Assembly (NCBI GenBank): GCA_023079485.1
Contig: CM041092.1
Location: forward strand, 10,615,127 to 10,679,126
Direction: 5' to 3'
Length of the DNA stretch: 64,000 nt
From: Archilochus colubris
Lineage: Eukaryota; Chordata; Aves; Apodiformes; Trochilidae
Shown: positions 23,809 through 36,100 of the stretch, one piece after another
Layout: the number at the start of each line of letters is the position of its first letter
Position numbering within the stretch: position 1 is the stretch's first letter
Program-made: the position numbers and the translations under genes
The notes under the pieces: generated by a model
What the model was told of the DNA's origin: nothing
Seen by the model: only the letters and a program-made list of their open reading frames with translations
Database searches by the model: none

Positions 23809-25389
23809 CTACATTTGGGATCCAGAAGCTTATCAGTTTTGCCTTGGTTCTCCTGAGTATGGGCTGAAATAGAACAGCAAGTTCCTGATTTGTGTGGAAG
23901 TAGGAAACAAAGCTGATGTTTCACAGTTAGATACATAGAAATACTGGGAATTTGATTACCTTTTTATATTGAAGGACTTGAATTTATAAGATTTGTTTAG
24001 GTATGCAGGTCCTCTCTTTGGCTGTATCTCAAACTAGTTACTCAGTAAATCAAAATAATCTGTCTAAGTATAAGGGAAAATAACACTTAAATCCAGTACT
24101 ACAATGTGTCATGTTTTATACCTCATAAAAGCTGTTAGGTGGTATATTATGATAGGACTAAAAAAACACAATTTTGCAATAGTAATGGCATGAAATAAAC
24201 TGCTTTGCAATGACTTTCCTAAGAGTTCATCTTATTTCAATTTGCAATAGTAGTTGAACCCCAGTGATTATTGCTTGTGAATAGTGCTGCTCCTGCCTCC
24301 ATCAGATTGCTTAATGAAAGCCTAGAAATAGTTGCAGTAAAATGTAAATAGGACATGCCTGAGTTGCATCTTTCTTGTGTTTTTCTTTTTTGTTAAAGAT
24401 TCTATATACATATAGTTTCTCTCTCCCAAAGGAAGGCATAAGGAGGTTTTGATTAGATCTTCATTGTGAAGCTCATTAATTGCAATTGCCTTTTTATTTA
24501 TACCAATCCACCTTGGCAGCTCTAAGAGCCACAGCATGCCTTAGGCTACTGTGTTGCCTTACCTTCTGCTTCCTCAGCCAGCCCAGAATTTCAAAGGTTG
24601 TAAGTGAATTAAGCAAAATTGTTTTGTAACTCACATCTAACTCTTTACAGAACTTCCATGCATGCTGGTAAGGCTTTGCCTGCCCTCACACTGGAAAGTC
24701 CCAGAAACTTCCTTTAAAGATGTGTTTTGTAGCCTTGCTTTAAATTAGAGTTATGGGCAGTATAACAAAACCTCAATGGTTATGTAGTGTTTGGCTTGTA
24801 TCCACTTAGGTGGAGGCTTATAGCATGCACTTCTCTTAGTGCTGTGGAGGTTGTAGTATTTGCTTAGTTTGAGAAACCACTACTATGGGATGCAGTGAGG
24901 GCAAACCTAGATTAGCCCTCATATTTGCATAAAGTAACCTTGAAGTTACTTTAACTTCTTAACAGTCTCTTTCTGTTCTCTGTTCCCTCAAAGTATTCTA
25001 ATATTTGGAATTTGTAAACACAGGATTTGGGATTCCAAATGCATCTGGAACTGATAAACTGTTGCTATTACCAAAATGTATCCCTTTATACCTCTAGCCT
25101 AGGAATTCTCTAGAGAGATCTTACAGGCACATCTGATGTAGATGCAGGCAGATTCCTACCAGCTAAAACCAAAATGAAAAAGCTGCTGTTGAATGAATGG
25201 AATGAATGAATGGAATTTTCAATGAAAACTGTCACTTGGGGGGAAGAATGAAAAATTAAAATATTTGACAATAAATACAACCATGATACTTTTTGAGCTA
25301 GGAACTGAAGGTGTGTGAGTCAAACAAAACTTGTCCAATGGCATTAGTGAGGGAGAGAACCTTTTGGAAAAGACAGGGTAGTGAAGTGG

Positions 25390-25430
25390 AAAAAAAGAAA
25401 ACGAAAAAAAAAAACAACCCCCAAACAAAA
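25390..25430. repeat. A-rich tract with AAAC words
   Basis: A runs interrupted by G and C (AAAAAAAAAACAACCCCCAAAC and similar). Low complexity. Confidence 0.7.
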
Positions 25431-27619
25431 ACCTCAGCCTTAACAGAATCTTGGATTAGTTGAGGTTCAGTGAATGCCTTTGTTGAAAAAGCAGGAAAAG
25501 AATTTAAATAGAGAAAGCCTGATAAGGTGCAGGGCATCAGAGATCTGTTTCCATAGTGACATTCTTCAAACAGAGGCTTAGAGGCAGATGAATAACATTG
25601 CAGCTGAACGCTGTGGAAGACACCAATCTTCCAGTGGGGATACTGGCTGTTGGTGGTTTGATGTTTTTTCCCTATTAGTTGGATTTGGGAAAAAGGTGGT
25701 GAGGGGAGAGTAAGGGCTCAGACAAATAGTTGCCTTGACAGGATACTGCCTCCCTCCGTATCCTACATCCTACATTTTCCTTGACTCCTCTGCTCATTTT
25801 AGTTTGTTAAAACCAGCATTGAAGTGGTTTTTAGTGAAAGAAATATGTACCCCCACTGCATACTCACCTGAAGCAATCACAACTCTGTAGCAGTGTGTGG
25901 TTCAAATATGTATGTTTCTTCATGTCTGTGTGCATTCTTCTTTGATCAAAAAGGTGCAACTGAACCATTTACTTAAAAGTGGGGTCAGTGTGAGTGCAGC
26001 ACATTGAGTATTTCTTGTTGTCCATTGATTTAATCATCCTATGTCCACTGAAATTCACCAACCACCACCTTCTTTTCATAACTGATGCTTTTCCCTTTGA
26101 AAAGAAAGGTCAAGCTCTGGTTAGATAAAAGCTGTTTCATGTTACAAATACTGTGGTGCTGTGGTTCTTCCTTCCATTTTTCTTTTCAAAATTGCCATTC
26201 TGCAGATTTTTCTTAGCTAAGAGTACTCTAAGCACAAAGACCTTAAGTTATTGCTGTTTAGCAGGTATTTTAAAATTAAAAGCATACCAGTCAGGTCTCA
26301 GTCTAAATGATGATACTTTTATTTATAAAACAAATTATTTTATTTAAATAAAGCTGCAGCAGTTCTTGGACTTGAACTTCTTAGTGCAGGCTGAATAAGC
26401 AACATAGTAAGATGATAAAATTATGTAGAAAGAGGGTAGAAAAACATGATGCTTCCTTAGCAGCTTGACTTCAGTGCATAAAAGATTGGGGCAGTTATAG
26501 AAATATTGATTATTATGGTAATAGCCAAGGTTAGGCAACTCTCATTCAGATGTGAGCAGCTTCATATTTTGGGCACCTCAGCTGATCATTTCCATAACTG
26601 CTCTTCTCAGTGTTAGAGGTAATATGGAGCTGTAAGAGTTGTCCCCAGTCTGGATCTGATCATTAGCCTCTTTTCATCTAAGAGCACAAGTAGTCTGAAT
26701 GCAAGGCAGTATGTACTCATTGCATTCATTGACCTTTAAAGTTAGGGAGAAATACCTGGGGATGATTTTTGGCTTCAGTTAGTTAAATGGATCAGATTTT
26801 TCCCAAAATGGCTTAGTTGGCCCAGAATTCTACCTTTAAAGCAACTTGAATGCATATTGCTCTTCAATAGCTTCTTTATGAAGACATATCCCAAAGGTGC
26901 TCAGAAGCAGAGGGAAGAAAAGCAAATTATCTGTGGAAGTGCAGTGTCTTGGCATGAGCATTCTAACTTGAAAACATACTCTTCTAGTTAGACTCTGTTT
27001 GTTTTGGCTAAAGAAACAAGCTAGGACATTGCAATGTCCTCTAATAGCATAAATGGGAGTATTTATCTTACACTGTGGTGACAATAAACTTGAAAGAGAA
27101 TTAATTTTAAAATGGATGTTTTTGCAGAAGCAGTTTACATTTTTTATTAAGTCAGTTTTTTACATATTTCGTCGGGTTTTTTCCCCCCTCTTAATTATAG
27201 TATTTCTGAGTGCCAACAAAGCAGATAATAGTCATTAAATTCTATCCCTTTTCCGCTCCTACTTAAGGGTGAAAAAGCTTGCACTGAAATTTATTATTTC
27301 ACTTCTGGGGAGGAATGGAGAACTGAGAATCACAGACAAAAGGGCAGAAGTTATTTCATTCTAAATAGTGTGGAAGAAATATGTCACTTTTAACTAAACT
27401 CTGGTTTTAATGAAAGAAGCTTTTTTATACTGTGCTATTGTTTTTAATAAAATGTTCTGCATATTGTGGGAAACTGGACTCTTCAGCCTCACTCTTTCCT
27501 TTTCAAAAAGGTCTCAGTGTTAAGTGCCTCCTACTCATGGGAGATTTTAAAAGATTTCATATATAGTCTTGCTACTGAGCTGTCAGCCAAATAGCAGCTT
27601 ACAATTACTTGAAGGGGGG

Positions 27620-27905
27620 TTACAGAAATGGAACAGCCAAGCTTTTGTCAATAGTGGCAGATGGAAAAATGAGGGGCTGTGTCCACAGGTTGCAGCTTGG
27701 GTGGCTCACAATGAAATTTAGGAGGGTAGAGCAGCACTGGAAGTGATTACCTGGAAATGCTGTGGCTCCTCTGCAGAGGTATCCAAAGCATGTCTAGAAA
27801 AAATCCCAGCTGACCTGATTGGGTGTTGATGGCATTTCTGCTTTGAGCAGGATTTTGGTAGAGATATGTAGATCCTTTCCAACTAGGAGTTCTAGGACTC
27901 TACAT
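27620..27905 (+). mobile_element. CR1 LINE fragment, 3' end
   Basis: The block from 'cctggaaatgctgtggctcc' (27,750) through 'gtgttgatggc' and 'gctttgagcagga' to 'gatcctttccaactaggag' (about 27,891) follows the order of the CR1 3' region: the end of ORF2, then the short 3' UTR ending in a 'ccttccaac...attctatg' motif. Orientation is plus, with the 3' terminus at about 27,903. The typical terminal ATTCTATG octamers are eroded to 'agttctaggactct'. Severely 5'-truncated, as most CR1 copies are. The left boundary is approximate. Confidence 0.6.
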
Positions 27906-29774
27906 TATGTTATTAGTTTGCTTGCTTTTCTCCTTTCATCCTCCTCCTTGGGTAAAATAAAGACCCAAAAACTGGAGAACTCTCCCTCTTGTCTGGGGCC
28001 CTGGTTCATATTTCATAAGTTTGGACAGCTCACTCAACTTTAAGTTTACAAAACTCTTTTATTCCTATTCTGAAGTTTCCTGAATTTCAGCAAGCAATGG
28101 TAAATTTTGATCATTTTTTGGGTTTGGTTTTTGTTTTTTTCTCCTGATGTGACAAACAGTCTTGGCCTGTTGATCTTTCATGGAAATCATAATGTCCTAC
28201 CTGTCTTAATCTACTGCTATATTCTGTGATCCTACAAGTGCATCTTCTTGAAACTCCCCATGGTAGTTGTAGAGTATCTGCCCAGCTGAAGCATAAAAGA
28301 CAAGTGCTTCTGACTTGAAAGATCCTGAAATCACAGATGTTTTTAAAAGTGGTCATCTGATTTCATGTTGTGTTCTTCACCACAACACATCTTTTTCTTG
28401 AAAGTCCTTTTTTCTAGAAGGAATTGAATTGCACTTGAACTTTCTGCCTGCCCTGTAGAGCTTTCATTTTTGAATGGATTCAAGTGTAACATAATTCATG
28501 TTCTTTCTCTAGAGCTTGCATTAGTGCCTTGTTAATGTCAGCTTGGATTGCTGCAGGCAAACACTTGTCTGTGAAGAAAATACATGTTGAATCATATGAT
28601 TACACCTGTAATCTATTATGAAAGTCTGTTACTATATGGGTAATGCCAGAAATTACTCATGATAGTTTAGGTCAGCTTCCTGCACAGCTAGCATCACAGA
28701 ATTTCATAGTCTGTCTGAGGAGATTTATTGTCACAAGCTCTATAGCTGGGGTTTGAATACACTCTCTGTTGCACTCCATGCCAGGAGGGCTCCTTGACTT
28801 CACCCTTGTTTTGATAGTTTACTGGTGCATATGCAAACATCTCCACTGTCAGAGTAATTCACTGTGGATGGCTCCTAATCTTTTGGATATGTGAGAACTG
28901 TACTAGAAAGCTGAGCATGACAAGCACATTTTGGTATGCTTGTTTTAAGGCTGATCATCCTTCCATAAGAATGGGAATCCTTTAAATAATCCATAATACT
29001 TTGAATTAAGCTACACTGAATACAAGTATTTTTTTTAAAGCCAAAGTACTCTGAATGAGATTTTTATAAATACACATGTGACGAAACTGAGAAAATCTTA
29101 CCTGCAAGATCAAATGTTTGCTAACAAACAGGAAAAGAAGGTTACAGTATGATTCTGACAACGCAGTTATCCAATGTATAACCATGCATGAGAATTTGTG
29201 AGTTTAATCTGTCTTGTTTGGGGTTCCTTTGAGGGTGGCAGTTCATCTGACACTCTAGTAGAAGAATGTCAGAAGAATGTCTAATTTTGCCTCTTGTTCC
29301 TCATACATGGACAGTTTCTGCCTTTTAGATGTGCTGTTGTAACTTGAGTAAGCCAAGTGCAGTCATCTAAATGTTACTATTACCAAATTATTAACTCACT
29401 CGTGTCTGCTAGGATGATTTAGCTATCCTGAGTATTACAGAAAACACATTCCATATTAACACATCAACTGGTTACTGAACTATACATAAAGGTAGGCTGG
29501 GATTAGTTAGTGAATCATGCTACCAGTTTTCACTTGATCCAGCTCCCCCTTTACTTGGGTGGATGCTAGAATTAGGTAAAAGGGAAGGGTAAAAGTAAGA
29601 GAACATGGAGATGGGTGCATGGAAGGAGAAAGTGATATTGATGGTAGCTGATAGATCCAAGACCCCTCTAGACTGAATATTGAACTTTTCATGTTGCTGT
29701 ACAAGCATTAACAGGCACAGCTCCTGGGCTGAGGAGTTTCCACTTAAAATCATAAAGATCCCATCCTTTCACAT

Positions 29775-29835
29775 GCAAAGAGATGAGGAACTTCGTCCTG
29801 GAAAGGTGAAGTATCTTGACAGAGGTCACTGTAGT
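29775..29835 (-). mobile_element. Possible MIR-like SINE fragment
   Basis: The words 'agatgaggaact', 'cctggaaaggtgaagtatctt' and 'gaggtcac' occur in the order and spacing of the reverse-complemented MIR/CORE-SINE core (gatgaggaaactgag ... aaggtcacac). Only about 60 bp is recognisable, without the head or tail, so the call is tentative. Confidence 0.33.
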
Positions 29836-30155
29836 TTTCCTTTGTTGCACAAACTGATAGAGGCTCAAATCATGTCTTCCAAGTCCAGGGCATGACTGCC
29901 AAGCTGTGCTTTTCTTTCTCTAATGTTTTCTATCAGTCTAGTCAACAAAACAAAGCTTGTTGCCAAGGAGCTGGAAGAGACCTTCCCTGTGTTATGGAGG
30001 GAGCGTGTGTGAATACTCTATTCCTAGGATAAAGCTACAGTTCTGCCTTTCAAGAGCCTTTGGAAATAATTTTCTCTCACTTGTTATCCAGGCAAGCAAC
30101 ATTCAAACTGTGGATCTGCTATTTTAGAAGTGTCCTGAGCCTTTTGTTGTTTCAG

Positions 30156-30194
30156 AACCCAGTGTTGCAAGCACAGAACCAGGAAACTCGGTGG
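30156..30194 (+). CDS. Candidate 39-nt coding exon, unknown gene
   Basis: A good acceptor (CCTTTTGTTGTTTCAG) and donor (GGTGG/GTAAGAA) bound 39 nt. In the frame carried over from 18,035-18,106 it enters and leaves in phase 1, reads PSVASTEPGNSV, and continues the proline/serine/glutamate-rich style of that exon. Like that exon it is in-frame when skipped. Caution: all three frames are open over this short length, so phase agreement is weak evidence. The protein is not recognised, and the two candidates would be separated by a 12-kb intron. Confidence 0.3.
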
Positions 30195-33100
30195 GTAAGA
30201 ATAAAGCAAGCTCTTCTAAGTACCCTTTAAGGGAAATACTGAATGATTATGTGGTTTTTAAGAGTGGATTAATATTGGTCAATCTTTGTCAATGTTTTCC
30301 TCAGTTACCACTGAAGAACTAATGAATTAGGAGCTTTCTTCTCCTTCCAAAGAAGTCTATTAGTTTTGCTTGCACTGGCTGTTCAAAAGGAGTTGAAGTC
30401 ATATTGCAAGGGGAAAAAAACCCATTAAAGACAATGAATAATCTTCTACAGGAATTTTCCTACTGTGAAACCTGACACCAGTGGGTTGTGATGTTTTTTC
30501 TTTTGTGTGGGGGCTATATTTATGTTTTCCTCTTCGATCTTTAATCACCCGTCTACTTCTAAGTGATGTGGAAAATGTTGGTGCCAAAAATGGTTACAGG
30601 AAATATTGATAAATGTGGGAATCACTTACTTAGAACAGAGGCAAATTAGAAGGCAGCTGGTTTTCATCTTTTTCTGTTAACTTGGGAGGTGGGAGAGGGT
30701 GGTGGTGTGGAGTATTGAGGCTACAAATTTATGTTTCCATATCATCCTCTTGGAGAGGGGGAAAAGCGAGAGTGCTGAGAGTGAGAGTTGAGCACATATC
30801 ATTTCTTCAGGTTTCTATTCATTATAGGTTGACTTTTAAGAAATGGAGGGAATGGTCTTTGCACCTTTTTGTCTCTTTTCTATGTCAGATGTCAGAGGTG
30901 CTGGGAATGATATGAGACTAATTCATGGTATGCTTTATTACCAAAACAACTTTTTTACTTTAAAAACTTTTTATTAAAGTGGAATGAGCACTGGGGAGGT
31001 GTGGTGCTGAGCAAGGTGTCTGAGTTAATTATAGATTGACCATCAGAAAAGTATTGTAGTCATAAATACAACTGAGGACTTGAGAATCCCCATGCAACAT
31101 GTTAATGGAGAAATTTCACTTCTTACATAGAGTAAGTGGTTTTGGCATTACTGTGGATAGTTTTTTCAAATTGTCAGTTCCAGGGGTGGCCAAATAACAA
31201 AGTTAGGCCTTCTAATACAGAATAAGCCAAACATTGATATTTTCAAATCTTATATTGACTATAATTCAGAAGGCTTGCTAGAACTGTGAAGGATTTAGAG
31301 AGGTACAGAAAAAATATAGGTATAGAATGACCAGACAGTAAACTAGGACTCTTTAGGTTGGAAGAATCTTGGTTGGAAGCTGAACTAGAAATGGTGTGTA
31401 GAAGGTAAACAAGGAATAATCACAGATAGCTTCATTGCACTATTGGGAGGACTAAGTAAAACTCAGCAAAATTTTTTGTTTGTTTGTTTTTTGTTCACTA
31501 CTAGGCATGTGCAATTGATTGTGGAACTTGCTGTGGTAAAATGTCAAGAAGGGCAAAATGGGTTCTGAAAGAGGTTAAATTCATAGAGGTTAAACTCAGG
31601 AACTATGAAACGTGGTGGTCTGGCTTCTTAAGTCCATGAACTGCTGAATGCCAGAAGCCAGGAAGGCGTATTTGGGAAAGAATTGCTGCAAGCTTACTGA
31701 TTTTTTTTGTGTTCTTTCCTGAGGCGAGTGTTACTGATGGTCACTGGAGATAGGATATGCAGAATCAGACACTCTGGCATTTCTTTATGGCTTGCTTTCC
31801 AACACCTCTAACTGTTAGACATCATTTACAGACCTGGTATTTTGGTAACGTTCCACTTAGCAATCAAACTACATCCTTATCCGTATTCTGTGCTACATCA
31901 AGGCATGTAGGAGGCCTGTCTGCCCAAGCATCATCCAGGAACTTCTCTGAGTTACCTTTTCAGTGTGACTCCATGAATTTCAGGACAGTAATTGCTTTCT
32001 GAGGTGCTGATTTCAATTGTTTTGTCTCTGTTGCAGCATTTATACACTCACTTCAGCTTCACTTGCTGTTGCTTTAATCGACTTGGAAGCCTCTTCCACT
32101 TTTATTTATTGCAGCTATTTACTGCTGTTATCTACCTAATTTAGTTTTTGCTTTCCTACTTGGGATGTATACCTCTTTTCTGCCCTTAACCTCTCTGTTT
32201 GTCCACTTTTGGTTTAAGTATTCCTTGAAATTATGGATTGGAGGAATTTCCTGCTTTTGTCATGGAAGGGATGGCAGTGTGGTGCTCTGTTTTGTGTTTG
32301 AATTTGAAGGAAGTGATACTGTAAGCTGCTACTTCTGTAAAGCTCTTTTGGCAAGGGACAGACAATTGTGTTTCTCATGGGCAAAATGTACATTAAATTT
32401 TGTTGTTCTGGATTTTGCTTGTTTAATTCTGCATCTGCCACTAGTGAATTCCAGGTCAATGCCAGTGTCACATTAGTGGTGTGTGAACCAGAGCAGTGAA
32501 GCTGCAGAAGCATGCTGCTTTCTTAACCTCTACAGTGGTGTGCTCAGAAAGTCAGTATTTTTTTGCTGCTCTCCCAGAGACTGGGAATGGGAACTTGGAT
32601 GTTTCCCACTACAATGAATAGGAAACCACTGAGTACTTAGGAATAAGAATTGCTTCTCTTTCTGGTATCTGGCCCACTGCCTATTTTTGTGGTTTATGTG
32701 ATATTCCAACTCTCACACTTCTCTGGGGGTGCAAAGATGACTACTTTCTTCTCTGGCCATGCATATAAAATAGTTTGCATACAGTGTGAATGTAGGCAGC
32801 TCCAGACAGCCCATATTCAGGAAGCTGAGGAAATCTTTGTGCCTTCCTACAAAGGATGTCCTGTCAAAAAAAGCTGTCCTGAGGAAAATTGAAGAACTGT
32901 GGTTTAAACATAGGACTTCTAAACGAGTGAGGCAGGCTTTCTTGAAAAGGACCAGCTAAGGTTCCTGGGCTAGACAGATTCCACACTTGTGCTCTATTTT
33001 GTGTGACCAGAGGTTTTCAAGCTACCTCTCCACCTTCTGTAGTGGTGAAAAAACTATCCAAAGAGTTTAGAAACTGCTGCAGCCATAACCACCTGAGCTG

Positions 33101-36100
33101 GCAGGCAGCCTGAGACAATAAGCCTTGAGGTGTGAATTCCTCTCAGTCATTCAATGGATGGCTAATTCACTAATTCAAATGGCACTGACACAACTTTAAA
33201 GCTGAACCTTAACTGTTTCAGTGTGCATCAAAGCAGCTGGAAAAATGAGGAGGCAGGTAATGAAGGTGAGAAGTATTTTGTTGGACAGTGTATTAACAAC
33301 ACCTGACTTCTGTGTGTCTGTGCAGCCCAGACCTGCTCAATTAAAGAAACATCACCTATAGATGAGCAGCAGTAAACAACAGAAAATATGAAATTAATAT
33401 AAAGCAAGGGAGAATAGACCTTTGGCATAATTTTCAACTGGATTTGGTTACTTATTTGTCTGCTGGTAGTCTCATGCTTACTGAATTCTTTGACACCATG
33501 GATAAGCAAAAAGATTTGCCTCCTTGCCAGATTTGGGATTGCTACCTACCTAGTTTGAAGGAGAAGAGACCAAGTGTGCTTCCTACCTCATAAGTAGAAG
33601 TTTGAGATAGGGATATGCATATTGTATTGCTGCTGACAGAAATAAAGAATAATTTCTATTTTTCATTTAGCACAAAATTATTAATTAGAGAGGGAGAGTG
33701 CTATTGTTATGTGGTCTGTCTCATGAGGAACTGGCATGCCCTTTAAATACTGTTTTGTGCTCATCTGCATTAGACAACATGAAAGAAATATACTGTATGT
33801 GCTTTTACTTTAAGTCAGATCCAGCTGGTAAATAACCATTCTGAGAGGCTGAGATGCATATAAAAATCTCCTTTCTCTGTATCAGACATGACTTAATTAC
33901 TCTAATTACAGATTGTTATTGATATTTTTCAAATTGCTATTATGTAAAAAGAGTTTAGTGTCACAGTTATAGGAAAAGACTGCTGGCCTCAAAGTGCTTC
34001 AGTCTGGAGTGAAGTCAAGTGGCATGACAGTAGAGGAGGAAAGTAGTCAAGCTTTCCAAGACATCAGTCTAGATACATTGTCCATGAAGAAGAGCTCTTG
34101 TAGTCACGTGGAAATCAGTTCTGGAGAATCCAGGAGCAGAATGACATTGAAAACTGTCAATAATATGACAGTATTAATACAAATATTTAAAATTTTTAAT
34201 AGAAAAATCCTTTTAGGCTGTGTCCTCCCTCTTCAAAAGCTTCTTGGAAGCAGATTCTTCTTGTCCAAATCCATTTGGACATTAATAACACACTAGATTT
34301 TTGCCAGGAGTCCGGGACTGTCAAAGAGCTGATCCAGTCCCGAATACAATTGCAAGACAAAATGGTCTTCTATCCCTTTGGCCTTTAACAGTTATCCCTG
34401 CAGTTATCCCAAGAAGACCGAATCACTTCTAGGTTTGAATTGGTCTAGGTGTCCATTGCTGAGCACTGGCCTTAAAAAATATTTATTGCAGGCTTTTCCA
34501 TCCCAGCTCACTGGGTTTGTTAAAATGTGTCCTGCCTTTTGTTTAGAAACTCAAAAACAGTGAAACAGGCAGTGCAACTTTCATGTGCATAAGTAAAATT
34601 TTATCAAAGCCACCTTAAAATCTGCCTAGTCTCACACTCTGTCTGAAGTCATTACTTTGCCTGATGTGTCACATGTACTTTCCAAAGGAAGGGGCCAAAT
34701 GCTGTGAAACTTATTGGAAAGGTTTAAAATCTTTGACCTATGTTCCATTTGCTCCTGTTTTTCCTACTCTCTACAACTGGTAATTCTATTCAGTCTGTCA
34801 GACATTCTTCTCATCAGTTCCATCCAAGAACTTTTTCAAATTGGCAGAGAGTTCTGATCTGGTTGCCACAAAGTCCTAAATTGGTGCATTTTCACAACTT
34901 GTGTTATAATTTTTTAAGATTGGCCAGTTTTGTTTTCTTTTTTTTTTTTTCAAATTCCCCATTTTGCAATATTTGAATCTGACAGCTACCCAGGCCTTTC
35001 AGCTGATGCAGGGTCTGATAGTGCCCAAACTGCTCCTGCTGACCTTGCAGAGATGAAGGTGTCCATCCCACCACAGAGATGGCTGCACTCCAGGGATGGG
35101 TGTAAAGATTCACATTTAAAACTGCAATACCTGGAAGCAGTTTGGGACAAAAAGGGCACATGAATGTGTCAGATATGAGTGCCAGTGTTCTTTAAGGCCT
35201 TACTGTCTCCTCAGTAAAACAGGTCCAGAGATTGGCTTTGTTTCCCTGGGGCTGAATTCAGCCAAGATCATTCCTATCCAGCTTCTTAAGTGACTTGAAA
35301 ACACTGAAATGAATTGCTTTAAACCCCAGTAAGTAATTTCTATTACTGAGAAGGTTGTATTCACTGCCAGCATGGTACTGGTGCTGAAAGTGGATTACAT
35401 TAGCCTTTTGTTTGAAATCAATTGAGTTTACAACTCCACTTCAAAGTCTTTAGAGCTTTAAAATAGAGCCAGCAGAAACTGTTTAACAAGTCAATGCTGC
35501 CCTGTGATTTGCATTGTTCTGTCTTTACTTGTGAGAGGGAAAGACTTCATTTTCCTGTACTTTCACTTCACACGGGGAGGGTGGTGCAGAACAAAAAGCA
35601 GCCTATTCAGTTTTGCCTTACCACTGGTTTGCTAGGTTTTACCTACATACAGATGCTTCCCTGCTCAATGAATTGCAATTCCTCCAGTTTCACACTGCTT
35701 TCACTTTAAAGCTTGGGTTATTGTTAGATTACACTGTCCTTTTGGATTGTTTCACTTTTCAGAACCTTGGTTATGATGAAGAATACCTTAAAATGAGTTT
35801 ATGGAAGAGCGGAGCCTTTTAGACTTGCATTATATTCTTATTCTTGTTGGGAAACTGAGAGCATTGCCTTAAAATGTGGATGATACTCCACCATTTAAAT
35901 GCATAGATTTCTCTGTCACTGTATGTGTTCCAGTAAAACAAGCCAGGAGGCCTTAGTTTACACATAAACTGCTGCTTCTGAGGGAAGCATTTTCTATAAA
36001 ATAAGGGCTTCTCTGTACCTCACACAATCAAAAGACTCCTGCCTACATGAGTAGTCAGAGGGGAGGGCAGAGCATGTGGGTGAGTACTATTGTTTCACCA

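Larger units (their letters stand above)
16700..27615. other. Long intron-like interval
   Basis: AT-rich non-coding sequence with the weak plus-strand exon candidate at 18,035-18,106, an A/C-rich tract at 18,873-18,966, an A-rich run at 20,046-20,078, a (GA)n microsatellite at 21,640-21,661, a perfect hairpin at 23,785-23,808 and an A-rich tract at 25,390-25,430. An alternating purine-pyrimidine stretch lies at 16,908-16,926. The block at 18,440-18,600 looks like a possible conserved non-coding element. No protein or RNA gene is recognisable. Confidence 0.5.

Noticed and set aside
29102..29120. 19-nt minus-strand segment with excellent acceptor and donor
   Set aside because: It is too short to judge, isolated from the other minus-strand candidates by 25 kb, and such pairs are expected by chance.
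31300..31400. Possible CR1 3' end ('ctttaggttggaagaatctt')
   Set aside because: Only about 20 bp resemble the family and the flanking words do not continue.
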